A stretch of DNA of 64,000 nt. Source: Pseudomonas sp. Irchel s3h14. Its GTDB lineage: Bacteria > Pseudomonadota > Gammaproteobacteria > Pseudomonadales > Pseudomonadaceae. A program made the position numbers and the translations under genes. Each line of letters begins with the position of its first letter. Position 1 is the stretch's first letter. The notes below the pieces were generated by a model. It did not search any database. It had not been told where the DNA came from and saw nothing but the letters and a program-made list of their open reading frames with translations. Shown piece by piece: positions 44,022-52,897 of this stretch. The stretch is from NCBI RefSeq assembly GCF_900187425.1, contig NZ_FYDJ01000017.1, positions 1-64,000 of the forward strand, written 5' to 3'.

Positions 44022-44192
44022 ACCCACCCCAACCCTCTCCCCAGTGGGGAGAGGGGGAAAGGGAGCAGATCTCCATGGCTTTCCGGACCTGAGTTCGACT
44101 CCGAATATTCAGGTCGCAGTATTTCGAAAGACACGTCGGTCAGTCCCCTCGCCCCTTTGGGGCGGTCCGACGTTTCGGGAGGGTTAGGGTAG
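44022..44192. repeat. Inverted-repeat element with CCCTCTCCCC/GGGGAGAGGG arms
   Basis: The segment opens ACCCACCCCAACCCTCTCCCC-type sequence (read in parts), immediately folds back as GTGGGGAGAGGGGGA and ends GGGAGGGTTAGGGT, the inverse of its beginning. A CGCCCC/GGGGCG hairpin lies before the end. It looks like a small non-coding repeat of its own family, inserted next to the IS481 remnant. The two short frames through it are not genes. Confidence 0.6.
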
Positions 44193-44302
44193 CTTTTGAT
44201 CTTTGCTCACAACGCAAATATCAAATGCCCATCCCTGTATTTTTCCGCATAACCCAAACCCGGACACTGCGCTCCATCAATCAATCCACCGGAGTTGCAG
44301 CC

Positions 44303-45505
44303 ATGCCCATTGCCTTGCTCGCGCTGACCCTCAGCGCCTTCGCCATCGGGACGACCGAGTTCGTCATCGTTGGCCTGTTACCCACCATTGGCGCCGACCT
44401 CGGCGTCAGCCTGCCGTCCGCCGGCCTGTTGGTCAGCCTTTACGCATTGGGCGTTGCCATTGGCGCCCCGGTGCTGACCGCCCTCACCGGCAAAGTCCCG
44501 CGCAAAATGCTGCTGTTGTCGCTGATGGTGCTGTTCACCCTCGGCAACCTGCTGGCCTGGAAAGCGCCAAGCTACGAATCGCTGATCATTGCGCGGATCG
44601 TCACCGGTCTGGCCCACGGGGTGTTTTTCTCGATTGGCTCGACCATCGCCACCAGCCTCGTGCCAAAGGAAAAAGCCGCCAGCGCGATCGCCATCATGTT
44701 CACCGGCCTGACCGTGGCACTGGTCACCGGCGTGCCACTGGGGACGTTCATTGGTCAGCATTTCGGCTGGCGCGAAACCTTCCTCGCGGTGTCTGCGCTG
44801 GGTGTGATCGCGTTCATCGGCAGCCTGCTTTACGTGCCGAAAAACATTGCCCACAGCAAACCGGCTTCACTGTTGCAGCAATTGCAGGTGCTTAAGCAGC
44901 CGCGTTTGTTGCTGGTGTACGCCATGACCGCAGTCGGTTACGGCGGCTCGTTCATTGCGTTCACCTTCCTGGCACCGATTCTTCAGGACATTTCCGGCTT
45001 CAGCGCCAGCACCGTCAGCCTGGTGCTGCTGGTCTACGGTATCTCGGTGGCCGTCGGTAACATCTGGGGCGGCAAACTGGCGGACAAACGCGGCCCGATC
45101 AGCGCCCTGAAAATCATCTTCGCCCTGCTCGCGGCGGTGTTGTTCGTTCTGACCTTTACCGCTGGCAACCCATGGCTGGCCCTGGCCACCGTGCTGGTCT
45201 GGGGTGCGGTTGCGTTCGGCAACGTGCCGGGGCTGCAGGTTTATGTAGTGCGTCAGGCCGAACATCACACCCCGCATGCGGTGGATGTGGCGTCGGGCCT
45301 GAACATCGCCGCGTTCAACCTCGGCATCGCCGGTGGCGCGTGGGGTGGCGGCTTGATCGTTGCTCACATGGGGCTGATCCACACCGCATGGATTGGTGGG
45401 CTGGTGGTGCTGGTCGCGTTGGCCCTGACCATGTGGAGCGGTCGTCTTGATCGGTTGGGTCCGGTGTATGCAGAGAGCTCGACGCGCATTGTCGCCGGTC
45501 ACTGA
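44303..45505 (+). CDS. MFS transporter, AraJ/YdhP-like DHA1 exporter
   Basis: A 400-residue protein with 12 predicted membrane helices. It opens MPIALLALTLSAFAIGTTEF, the family start of DHA1 sugar/drug exporters (AraJ, YdhP, PbuE), and has the loop motif ALTGKVPRKMLLLS between helices 2 and 3 and GGKLADKRGP in the second half. The substrate cannot be read. ATG 44303 is preferred over the earlier in-frame ATG at 44225, since the membrane domain starts at once. It stands alone, followed by a single REP. Confidence 0.87.
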   Translation: MPIALLALTLSAFAIGTTEFVIVGLLPTIGADLGVSLPSAGLLVSLYALGVAIGAPVLTALTGKVPRKMLLLSLMVLFTLGNLLAWKAPSYESLIIARIVTGLAHGVFFSIGSTIATSLVPKEKAASAIAIMFTGLTVALVTGVPLGTFIGQHFGWRETFLAVSALGVIAFIGSLLYVPKNIAHSKPASLLQQLQVLKQPRLLLVYAMTAVGYGGSFIAFTFLAPILQDISGFSASTVSLVLLVYGISVAVGNIWGGKLADKRGPISALKIIFALLAAVLFVLTFTAGNPWLALATVLVWGAVAFGNVPGLQVYVVRQAEHHTPHAVDVASGLNIAAFNLGIAGGAWGGGLIVAHMGLIHTAWIGGLVVLVALALTMWSGRLDRLGPVYAESSTRIVAGH

Positions 45506-45511
45506 TTGCTT

Positions 45512-45545
45512 TTGTAGGAGCAAGGCTTGCCCGCGATGACGGCGC
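45512..45545. repeat. Single REP, family C copy 4
   Basis: TGTAGGAGCAAGGCTTGCCC followed by GCGATGACGGCGCC; no inverted partner follows, so it is a solitary REP rather than a pair. It lies between the MFS gene and the DUF72 operon. Confidence 0.75.
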
Positions 45546-45600
45546 CACATTCAATGTTGATGTGACTGATAAACCGACGTTGACCGTCCGTAGTCCCGTC

Positions 45601-45632
45601 GAAACTTTCTCGCCCGCCCCGCAGTCATCAGA
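45601..45632 (+). promoter_or_regulatory. Candidate AlgU (sigma-22)-type promoter for the DUF72-clsB operon
   Basis: GAAACTT, 17 bp, then TCATCAGA resembles the extracytoplasmic-stress consensus GAACTT-N16/17-TCtgA. It is 39 bp before the DUF72 start and near a good ribosome binding site (GGGAGG). The fit is partial (one extra A in the -35 element), so it is a candidate only. Control by envelope stress would suit a cardiolipin synthase operon. Confidence 0.35.
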
Positions 45633-45670
45633 AGACAGGGCAGTCCGAGAACCATTAGACGGGAGGCGAC

Positions 45671-46597
45671 ATGGCGGCGATCCATATCGGTATTTCAGGC
45701 TGGCGCTACACGCCCTGGCGGGGGGATTTCTACCCAAAGGGGCTGACCCACAAGCGCGAATTGCAATTCGCCTCACGGGCGGTCAACAGCATCGAAATCA
45801 ATGGATCGTTTTACGCCCTGCAACGGCCCGAACGTTATGCCCAGTGGTACGCCGAAACCCCGAGGGGCTTCGTTTTCAGCGTCAAGGCCCCGCGCTTTAT
45901 CACCCACATCAGGCGACTGCGGGACGTCCATAAACCCCTGGCGAATTTCTTTGCGTCCGGGGTGCTGGAACTCAAAGAAAAACTCGGCCCGATCCTTTGG
46001 CAATTCCCGCCCAATTTCAAATTCGATGCCGAGCTGTTCGAGACCTTTCTGGAGCAGTTGCCCCACAACACCGAAGAGGCCGCCGCCCTCGCCCGCCAGC
46101 ATGATTCGCACGTGAACGGTCACGCCAGCATGAAGGCCTACGGGAAAAAGCCGTTGCGCCATGCCGTAGAAATCAGAAACGAGAGCTTCATCGACCCCGC
46201 CTTCATCCGCCTGCTCAAACGCCACAATGCTGCGCTGGTTATCGCCGACACCGCCGGTAAATGGCCGTACCGCGAAGACCTCACCAGCGACTTCGTTTAC
46301 CTGCGCCTGCACGGTGCCGAAGAACTCTATGCCAGCGGTTACACCCCCGAGGCGCTGAAACGCTGGGGTGACCGGATCGAGGCCTGGTACCACGGCCAGC
46401 AACCGCCCGACCCGCAGCTGATCGCGCCCCGGCAAAAGCCCAAGGCGCGCAAGTCCCGTGAGGTGTTTTGCTACTTCGACAACGACATCAAAGTCCGCGC
46501 GCCCTTCGATGCCCGCCGCTTGCTGGAGCGTTTTCATCTGGATAAAGACCTCGCCACCCGTCCCGGTGAACTGGCCGCCGAAGGAGTGCTGTCATGA
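45671..46597 (+). CDS. DUF72-family protein
   Basis: A 308-residue TIM-barrel protein: HIGISGWRYTPWRGDFYP start, NSIEINGSFYALQRPERYA, PRFITHIRRL and the C-terminal CYFDNDIKVRAPFDARRL are all DUF72 hallmarks. Biochemical function is unknown. It lies first in a four-gene operon; its stop overlaps the next start (ATGA). Strong ribosome binding site GGGAGGCGAC before the ATG. Confidence 0.9.
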   Translation: MAAIHIGISGWRYTPWRGDFYPKGLTHKRELQFASRAVNSIEINGSFYALQRPERYAQWYAETPRGFVFSVKAPRFITHIRRLRDVHKPLANFFASGVLELKEKLGPILWQFPPNFKFDAELFETFLEQLPHNTEEAAALARQHDSHVNGHASMKAYGKKPLRHAVEIRNESFIDPAFIRLLKRHNAALVIADTAGKWPYREDLTSDFVYLRLHGAEELYASGYTPEALKRWGDRIEAWYHGQQPPDPQLIAPRQKPKARKSREVFCYFDNDIKVRAPFDARRLLERFHLDKDLATRPGELAAEGVLS

Positions 46598-47391
46598 GCA
46601 TTTCGGAACCGGTCGGCACCACCGACGAACAGCAACCCATCATCACCTCCGTGCGTCGCTTTACCGTGCTGACGGTCAACACGCACAAGGGGTTCACCGC
46701 GCTCAACCGGCGTTTCATCCTGCCGGAATTGCGCGAAGCGGTGCGCAGCGTGTCCGCCGACGTGGTGTTTTTGCAGGAAGTCCACGGCACCCACGAGCGT
46801 CATCCCCAGCGCTACAGCAATTGGCCGGCGATGCCGCAATACGAATTCCTCGCCGACACGCTTTGGCCGCAATTCGCCTATGGGCGCAACGCGGTCTATC
46901 CGGCGGGCGATCACGGCAATGCGCTGCTGTCGAAATTCCAGATCATTCGCCACGACAACCTCGACGTGTCCATCAGCGGTCACGAGAACCGCGGCATCCT
47001 GCATTGCGTGCTGCGCCTGCCCGGTGACGGCCAGGAAGTGCATGCCATTTGCGTGCATCTGGGCCTTCGCGAAACCCACCGCACCGAACAACTCAAGTTG
47101 CTGGCCCAGCGTCTCGAAGAACTGCCCAGCGATGCCCCGGTGATCGTTGCCGGTGACTTCAACGACTGGCGCCAGCGTGCCGACGCGCTGCTCAAACCCA
47201 GCGGTCTACGGGAGGTTTTCGCCGAACTCCACGGCAAACCGGCGCGCAGTTTTCCAGCGCGATTGCCAGCGCTGCGCCTTGACCGCATCTACGTGCGCAA
47301 CCTCAAGGCCAGCCAGCCGCAAGTGTTGGCCGCGCGGCCCTGGTCACACCTTTCCGACCATGCACCGCTATCGGTGGAGATCGAGCTATGA
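46594..47391 (+). CDS. Endonuclease/exonuclease/phosphatase-family protein (YbhP-like)
   Basis: A 265-residue EEP-fold hydrolase: TVLTVNTHKGFTALNRRFIL, VFLQEVHGTHERH (metal-binding Glu), VIVAGDFNDWRQRA and the final HLSDHAPLSVEIEL with the catalytic Asp-His pair. The E. coli equivalent YbhP lies next to clsB and ybhN, as here. The substrate may be a phosphodiester or phospholipid headgroup; that is inference. It overlaps both neighbours by 4 bp. Confidence 0.88.
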   Translation: MSISEPVGTTDEQQPIITSVRRFTVLTVNTHKGFTALNRRFILPELREAVRSVSADVVFLQEVHGTHERHPQRYSNWPAMPQYEFLADTLWPQFAYGRNAVYPAGDHGNALLSKFQIIRHDNLDVSISGHENRGILHCVLRLPGDGQEVHAICVHLGLRETHRTEQLKLLAQRLEELPSDAPVIVAGDFNDWRQRADALLKPSGLREVFAELHGKPARSFPARLPALRLDRIYVRNLKASQPQVLAARPWSHLSDHAPLSVEIEL

Positions 47392-48671
47392 GCAGCCCAT
47401 CGATGGATAAAACCAACGTGGAGCACTTATCCACAACCCCGCCGATCCGAGAGCCGGGCATGGTCGACGTCGAATATGGCTGGCAAGGTAACAACCGCGT
47501 AGAGCTGCTGGAAAACGGCGAAGCGTATTTCCCTCGGGTGTTCGAGGCCATGCGTCAGGCCAAGACTGAAATCCTGCTGGAAACCTTCATTGTGTTCGAG
47601 GACAAGGTCGGCAATGAGCTGCAGGAAGTACTGATCGCTGCCGCTCAACGCGGCGTGCGAATCAGCGCCAGTCTCGATGGCTTTGGCTGCGGTGAACTGA
47701 GCACGGGTTACCTCACCACCCTGAGCGAGGCCGGCGTGCGCATCCAGATTTTCGACCCGGCGCCCAAACATCTGGGCATCCGCACCAACTGGTTCCGCCG
47801 CCTGCACCGCAAGATCGTGGTGGTCGACGGCACGATTGCGTTCATCGGCGGTATCAACTTTTCGGCCGACCATTTGGCTGACTTCGGCCCTGAGGCCAAG
47901 CAGGATTATTCCGTTGAAGTGCAAGGCCCGGCGGTGGCCGACATCCATCACTTCGCCCTGCTGCAATGCGGTCGTCCGGCGCGAGCCAAATACTGGTGGC
48001 AACGACGCAGGCAACGGCGCTCGGAGCTGGCGTTCACCGATCATGACGGCCAGGTTCGCCTGGTGTACCGCGACAACGGCGAACATCCGACCGACATCGA
48101 AGAGGTTTACCGACAGGTGCTGCGCAGTGCCCAGCGCCGGGTGGTGATCGCCAATGCCTACTTCTTTCCGGGCTATCGCCTGCTGCGCGAGATCCGCAAC
48201 GCAGCCCGCCGCGGCGTCGATGTGCGGCTGATCCTGCAAGGTCAGCCCGATATGCTGGCGGCCAAACTCGCCGCGCGCATGACCTATGACTACCTGCTCA
48301 AATCCGGCGTGCAGATTTACGAATATTGCGACCGTCCGCTGCACGGCAAAGTCGCGCTGGTGGATGAGGATTGGAGCACGGTCGGTTCGAGCAACCTCGA
48401 CCCGTTGAGCCTGTCCTTGAACCTGGAAGCCAATGTGTTGATCCGTGATCGCGCCTTCAACCGCGACCTGTTCGAGCGCCTCGAAGACCTGAGTAACAAC
48501 CATTGCAAGGTCATGTCCGCAGACAAGTCCCCGCGTGGGCGGGTCTGGCACATGACCGTCGGTTTTCTGGTGTTTCACTTTCTGCGGCACTTCCCGGCCT
48601 GGGCCGGTTGGCTGCCGGCGCACAAACCGCGCCTGAAACCTTTTTCCCATTCCGCCGGGAGTGACACCTGA
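47388..48671 (+). CDS. clsB: Cardiolipin synthase B
   Basis: A 427-residue phospholipase D-superfamily enzyme with two HKD motifs: HRKIVVVDGTIAFIGG and HGKVALVDEDWSTVGSSN. It makes cardiolipin at the inner membrane from phosphatidylglycerol (and possibly phosphatidylethanolamine). No N-terminal membrane helices precede the first domain, as expected for ClsB rather than ClsA. The start overlaps the YbhP-like gene and the stop overlaps the ybhN start. The arrangement ybhP-clsB-ybhN is conserved from E. coli. Confidence 0.92.
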   Translation: MSSPSMDKTNVEHLSTTPPIREPGMVDVEYGWQGNNRVELLENGEAYFPRVFEAMRQAKTEILLETFIVFEDKVGNELQEVLIAAAQRGVRISASLDGFGCGELSTGYLTTLSEAGVRIQIFDPAPKHLGIRTNWFRRLHRKIVVVDGTIAFIGGINFSADHLADFGPEAKQDYSVEVQGPAVADIHHFALLQCGRPARAKYWWQRRRQRRSELAFTDHDGQVRLVYRDNGEHPTDIEEVYRQVLRSAQRRVVIANAYFFPGYRLLREIRNAARRGVDVRLILQGQPDMLAAKLAARMTYDYLLKSGVQIYEYCDRPLHGKVALVDEDWSTVGSSNLDPLSLSLNLEANVLIRDRAFNRDLFERLEDLSNNHCKVMSADKSPRGRVWHMTVGFLVFHFLRHFPAWAGWLPAHKPRLKPFSHSAGSDT

Positions 48672-49660
48672 TGAGCCACTCGGATACACAACCGGCGGCC
48701 CACGCCGACACCCCGCCCAAATCCCGCTGGAGCCGCTGGAAACGGCCGCTGACGATGCTGTTTTTCCTGGCGCTGATCGTGCTGTTCACGATGCTTGCCC
48801 AGCGCATCGAATGGGATGAAGTGTTCGACAACCTCGCAGATTTCAAGGTGCGCACGCTGATCATCGCGTCCGGTCTGACCTTGGTGAGTTTTCTGGTCTA
48901 CGCCTGCTTCGACCTGATCGGCCGTACCTACATTCGCCAGGACCTGACGTGGAAGCAGATCCTGCCGGTGGGGATTATCAGCTATGCCTTCAACCTCAAT
49001 CTGAGCGCTTGGGTCGGCGGTGTTGCCATGCGTTATCGGCTGTATTCGCGACTCGGGGTGAGCAAGGGCAACATCGCGAAAATTCTCGGGTTGAGCCTGG
49101 CGACCAACTGGTTCGGTTACATGGTGATTGCCGGTGCGGTGTTCAGCAGCGGATTGGTGCGAATGCCGCCAGGCTGGAAGCTGAGCACTGATGCGTTGCA
49201 AGGTGTGGGCGTGTTGTTGCTGCTGGTGAGCGCGGGGTATCTGGCAGCGTGTCAGTTTTCCAGGCGGCGGGAGTGGGCAATACGCGGGGTGGAAATCAAC
49301 CTGCCGTCCCTGCGCATGGCAGTGCTGCAACTGGCCCTCGGGGCGCTGAACTGGTCGCTGATGGCGGCGGTGATTTTCACCTTGCTGCCGAGCAAGCTGG
49401 ATTACCCACTGGTGCTTGGGGTATTGCTGATCAGCGCGATTGCCGGGGTCATCACGCACATCCCCGCCGGGCTTGGCGTGTTGGAAGCGGTATTCGTGGC
49501 GCTGCTGCAACATCAAGCGTCCCGAGGCAGCCTGGTGGCCGGATTGCTGGCCTATCGGGCGATTTATTTCATCTTGCCGCTACTGATTACCCTGGTGATG
49601 TACTTGATCGTGGAAGCCAAGGCCAAGTCGTTGCGGATCGAGAAGAAACCGAGGCATTAA
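48671..49660 (+). CDS. ybhN: YbhN/AglD-family membrane protein (lysylphosphatidylglycerol synthase TM-like)
   Basis: A 329-residue integral membrane protein with about eight helices (LTMLFFLALIVLFTMLAQRI first). It shows the UPF0104 pattern: SYAFNLNLSAWVGGVAMRYRLYSRLGVS and ITHIPAGLGVLEAVFVALL. It lacks the soluble synthase domain of MprF, so it probably moves or shields lipids rather than aminoacylating them. It is last in the clsB operon. A single REP follows. Confidence 0.86.
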   Translation: MSHSDTQPAAHADTPPKSRWSRWKRPLTMLFFLALIVLFTMLAQRIEWDEVFDNLADFKVRTLIIASGLTLVSFLVYACFDLIGRTYIRQDLTWKQILPVGIISYAFNLNLSAWVGGVAMRYRLYSRLGVSKGNIAKILGLSLATNWFGYMVIAGAVFSSGLVRMPPGWKLSTDALQGVGVLLLLVSAGYLAACQFSRRREWAIRGVEINLPSLRMAVLQLALGALNWSLMAAVIFTLLPSKLDYPLVLGVLLISAIAGVITHIPAGLGVLEAVFVALLQHQASRGSLVAGLLAYRAIYFILPLLITLVMYLIVEAKAKSLRIEKKPRH

Positions 49661-49695
49661 CAGCAATGCCAGTCAGTTAAGGAACGACACAATCC

Positions 49696-49722
49696 GTAGC
49701 AGCTGGCGAAGCCTGCTGCTAC
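49696..49722. repeat. Collapsed REP, family A copy 3
   Basis: GTAGCAGCTGGCGAAGCCTG is directly joined to CTGCTAC, as if the pair seen at 391 and 16291 had lost its whole interior by recombination between arms. It sits between the convergent ybhN and the hydrolase gene. Confidence 0.7.
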
Positions 49723-49774
49723 GGATCGCGTTTTGGCTTAACTGATTGGAATTAGGCATTAACAGCCGATGTTT

Positions 49775-50533
49775 TTACGATGACTGAATGATGCTCAACC
49801 GCTCGCCCACCACCATTTCAGTGATCCAGCCCACCAGGATCGAGGTGTATGCCTGTTGCGAAACAGGTTCGCTCAAGGCGTGATCGGCGCCGTCGATAAT
49901 CCGATGGGTCAGCGAGTGGGTCTGCTGACACGCAGCGCGGTAACTCATGATGGTTGAGTGGGGCACATAGTCGTCGGTCTCGGACTCCACAAGCAGCACA
50001 TCCCCGGTAAATTGCGAACAGGCATGCAGCGCACGATTGCTGTCGGCGCGCACTAACGTGCTGCGGTAATCACGTAAATCGAGCTTGTCCAGGTCACGTT
50101 TGGGCGTGTGCCATTGATCATCGCGATACAGCGCCGGCACCCGCAGCGCCAGCCAGCGCACCGGACGCAATGACGTCAGGATCGAGGCCAGGTAACCGCC
50201 ATAACTGGTGCCGACCACGGCAATCGCCGATGTATCGAGCGCCGGGTGCGCGAGCAAGCGGTCATACGCCGCCAACAGGTCGCGCAGGTTGTCTTCGCGC
50301 GTCACTCGACTCAGCGCAATTCCCCTGCCGCCGGTGTGCCCGCGCAAGTCGAACGTCAGGCACACGCAACCCAGACCGGCGATGCCTTTCGCCCGCTCCA
50401 GGTCCCGCTCCTGACTGCCGCCCCAACCGTGCACAAAGAGCACGCCGGGGACTTTCGATTTGGGGCTGAGAAAGGTCCCGATCATCTGTTCATCGTCGAT
50501 GTCGATTTGAATGGTTTCGCTTCTAGCCGTCAT
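49775..50533 (-). CDS. Alpha/beta hydrolase
   Basis: A 252-residue hydrolase: oxyanion region GVLFVHGWGGSQ, nucleophile elbow VVGTSYGGYLAS (Ser), VESETDDYVPH for the acid and IDGADHALSE for the catalytic His. No signal peptide, so it is cytoplasmic. It resembles dienelactone-hydrolase/prolyl-oligopeptidase-like serine hydrolases; the substrate is unknown. Its start lies 11 bp inside the end of the DUF3182 gene, so the two are co-translated. Confidence 0.85.
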   Translation of the reverse strand: MTARSETIQIDIDDEQMIGTFLSPKSKVPGVLFVHGWGGSQERDLERAKGIAGLGCVCLTFDLRGHTGGRGIALSRVTREDNLRDLLAAYDRLLAHPALDTSAIAVVGTSYGGYLASILTSLRPVRWLALRVPALYRDDQWHTPKRDLDKLDLRDYRSTLVRADSNRALHACSQFTGDVLLVESETDDYVPHSTIMSYRAACQQTHSLTHRIIDGADHALSEPVSQQAYTSILVGWITEMVVGERLSIIQSS

Positions 50534-51632
50534 AGGATTTAACCGTTACGTACTTGAGGAGAAAGTCACTGTTTTGCGCCGGCCCGCGATACACCTCGAT
50601 GGCGTCCGCCGGCAGCGGCTGGTCGATGTAGGTCTCGACCGAAGACACGCGAATCGCGCGCATCCCCGGGTCGTTGACGAAGCTCTGCAAGGCGGCGACT
50701 TCGGCGCTGCTGGCACCGCCCATCCGCCAGGACTGCTCGAGCACACCGCTGCGCTGTTTGCCGTTGCTGTCCACGCCTTGGGCGATGTCGTAGTTGCGCC
50801 GAGAGGCGTAGAAACCGGGATAAGCCTCATCCGCGGCACGGTCGAACACTTGCGCCTGACGGATCGCCAGCTGAACATCGTCCGGCAATTCCAGTTCGAG
50901 CAAATCGTCGTAGTGACCCCGCACAACCAGCAAGTTGGACCCTCCATAAACCTGCTCGCCCTGACCGTCTTCGGTCAAGTATTGATCACCGCAATAACTC
51001 AGCACCGTGTCGCCGATAAAGCTCTGACCGACGCTGTGGGTGATCACGTGGTCCAGGTCCTGCTCCAGCACCACGCCTTCGGTGAACAGCGCTTTGGCCT
51101 CGGGTTTGGCGAGGATGGCATCGAACTGGTCGAGGCTTTTGATCACTTCCTGACCGCGTCCGGCGCAGGCATGAATAGGCTTGATGCGAATCGGGCCGCT
51201 ATAGAGCAGATGCTCCGCCGCAGGACGCGCATCGTCCATGGAAAAAACACTGAGACCGTCGAGCACCACGCTGCGCACGCGCTCGGAAAACAACGGTGAC
51301 CAACCTTCCGGAGCGTAAGCATTTTTGTTGTGCAACCCGTGACTGATGGCTTTGGTGCAGATGAAATCATGGTCGACGTAACCGCCCCACAAATCCTCAG
51401 GCCCTTTGACGCCCAATTGCCGGGCAGCAGCAGCGCCAACAAGCGTCTGGGTCGGCAACAGATACAGGTCTCGACCGTTGTGCAGTTCCGGGTCGTAACT
51501 GCCACCGTATTTAAGCCCCAGTATCTGTGCCAGCCAACGCGCCAGCGCACGATTGGTTTCTACTTCGTGCAACGGAGCCTCGGGGCGCACGGAGTGGGCG
51601 ACCACCAGTTTCTTGCGGTTTGCTGGGGTCAT
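50523..51632 (-). CDS. DUF3182-family ATP-grasp-like protein
   Basis: A 369-residue protein. The block IRIKPIHACAGRGQEVIKSL and the following FTEGVVLEQDL resemble the ATP-binding lysine and hinge of ATP-grasp ligases; VYGGSNLLVVRG is DUF3182-specific. I know of no proven function. It precedes the hydrolase in a two-gene unit. Upstream lie two direct repeats (51762-51803) and, beyond them, the end of a GlxA-type regulator gene in the same direction. Confidence 0.78.
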   Translation of the reverse strand: MTPANRKKLVVAHSVRPEAPLHEVETNRALARWLAQILGLKYGGSYDPELHNGRDLYLLPTQTLVGAAAARQLGVKGPEDLWGGYVDHDFICTKAISHGLHNKNAYAPEGWSPLFSERVRSVVLDGLSVFSMDDARPAAEHLLYSGPIRIKPIHACAGRGQEVIKSLDQFDAILAKPEAKALFTEGVVLEQDLDHVITHSVGQSFIGDTVLSYCGDQYLTEDGQGEQVYGGSNLLVVRGHYDDLLELELPDDVQLAIRQAQVFDRAADEAYPGFYASRRNYDIAQGVDSNGKQRSGVLEQSWRMGGASSAEVAALQSFVNDPGMRAIRVSSVETYIDQPLPADAIEVYRGPAQNSDFLLKYVTVKSYDG

Positions 51633-51761
51633 GCGTCCCCCTTCAATCTGCGCTTGATGAATGTAGTTGAAAGGGTGCAGAGATCAGGCCAAGGGGGGCC
51701 GAAGACAAACGTTTTTCAAATCAGCCAGTTACGAAAAACGTGATGGCACCCTGCCTGTTTG

Positions 51762-51803
51762 ATTCTGCACGACAAGGGTTTCAACTCTGGCATTTTGCAC
51801 GAC
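51762..51803 (-). promoter_or_regulatory. Direct 12-mers upstream of the DUF3182 gene
   Basis: ATTCTGCACGAC (51762-51773) and ATTTTGCACGAC (51792-51803) are direct repeats with a 30-bp period in the 177-bp gap before the DUF3182 start. Near-identical direct repeats at roughly three helical turns are common for AraC-family regulators, one of which (GlxA-type) is encoded immediately upstream. Function is inferred. Confidence 0.4.
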
Positions 51804-51809
51804 TGACGC

Positions 51810-52796
51810 TCACCCCTGACTCGCTCCTACCCCAAACCGTGTCCGGTAATCACTTGGCGCCAACCCGGTAATCTTCTTGAACGTCGCCCGAAAGGCACTC
51901 GGATCCTGATAACCCACCGTCCAGGCAATGTGATCGATGGTGCCGTTGGTGAACTCCAGCATTTCCCGGGCCTTGCCGACCCGCAGGTGCTGGCAGTACT
52001 CAGTGGGTTTGAGTCCGGTTGCCGCACGAAATCGACGCAAGAACGTGCGCTCTTCCAGCCCTGCCCGCTCGGCCATCGTCGCCAGTGACACATCGGTCGC
52101 TCCGGTGGTTTGCAGCCAATGCTGGACCCTGAGAATCGAGGCGTCGCCATGGCTAAGAATGGGTGAAAAATTGCTGCCGCATTCACTCGCGCTGTCGCTG
52201 TGTTCCACCACCAAAAACCGCGCGGTACTGGTGGCGATGCTCGGCCCCAGCAGACGGTTGACCAGACGCAAGCCCAGTTCAGACCAGGCCATCAGCCCGG
52301 CGGTCGTGATCAGGTCGCCGTCGTCAACGATGGGGGTGTCGGCTTTGAGCTTGATCGCCGGGTAACGCTCGGCGAAGGCTTTGGCCGAGGTCCAGTGGGT
52401 GGTGGCGCTACGACCGTCGAGCAGGCCGCTCTCGGCCAACAGAATCGACCCCACACAAACCCCGCCTAGTGTCGCGCCATTGGCGTGTTGCTGACGCAGC
52501 CAGCGAATCAGCCCCTGCGGTGCCAGACCTTCGGAAAAACCGGCAATCGACGGCGGGATCAACACCGCCACCAACGCACCGTCCGCAGCGGGATGACTGT
52601 CGTAGACCCGCTCGGGCGCCTGATCGCCATCAACCTGCCAATGGCTGACCCGCACCAACGGCAACTGCGCCGCCTGATGCTCGGCGGCAATCCGGTTCGC
52701 CACCCCGAACAAGTCCGTCAATCCATGCACCGCCGCCATCTGCGCACCGGGATAGATCAGCACGCCCAACTCGGCGATTGGCCTTTCTGCGTCCAT
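51810..52796 (-). CDS. GlxA-family AraC-type transcriptional regulator
   Basis: A 328-residue regulator with an N-terminal DJ-1/PfpI-like domain (GVLIYPGAQMAAVHGLTDLF, then GGVCVGSILLAESGLLDGR) and a C-terminal AraC helix-turn-helix pair (LATMAERAGLEERTFLRRFR and IAWTVGYQDPSAFRATFKKI). Such proteins sense small metabolites and activate nearby catabolic genes. ATG 52796 is chosen behind GAAGGGGG; the longer frame reaches into the divergent promoter. The likely targets are the divergent cysteine hydrolase gene and possibly the DUF3182-hydrolase pair. Confidence 0.9.
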   Translation of the reverse strand: MDAERPIAELGVLIYPGAQMAAVHGLTDLFGVANRIAAEHQAAQLPLVRVSHWQVDGDQAPERVYDSHPAADGALVAVLIPPSIAGFSEGLAPQGLIRWLRQQHANGATLGGVCVGSILLAESGLLDGRSATTHWTSAKAFAERYPAIKLKADTPIVDDGDLITTAGLMAWSELGLRLVNRLLGPSIATSTARFLVVEHSDSASECGSNFSPILSHGDASILRVQHWLQTTGATDVSLATMAERAGLEERTFLRRFRAATGLKPTEYCQHLRVGKAREMLEFTNGTIDHIAWTVGYQDPSAFRATFKKITGLAPSDYRTRFGVGASQG

Positions 52797-52897
52797 TGTC
52801 AGTTTTCCCCCTTCTATTGTCGGTGCGGCCAATCCTCGGACGGCCTGCCAGACCCAATACTTCATTCCACACCAACAAGCACTTCGAGGAAACAGTC

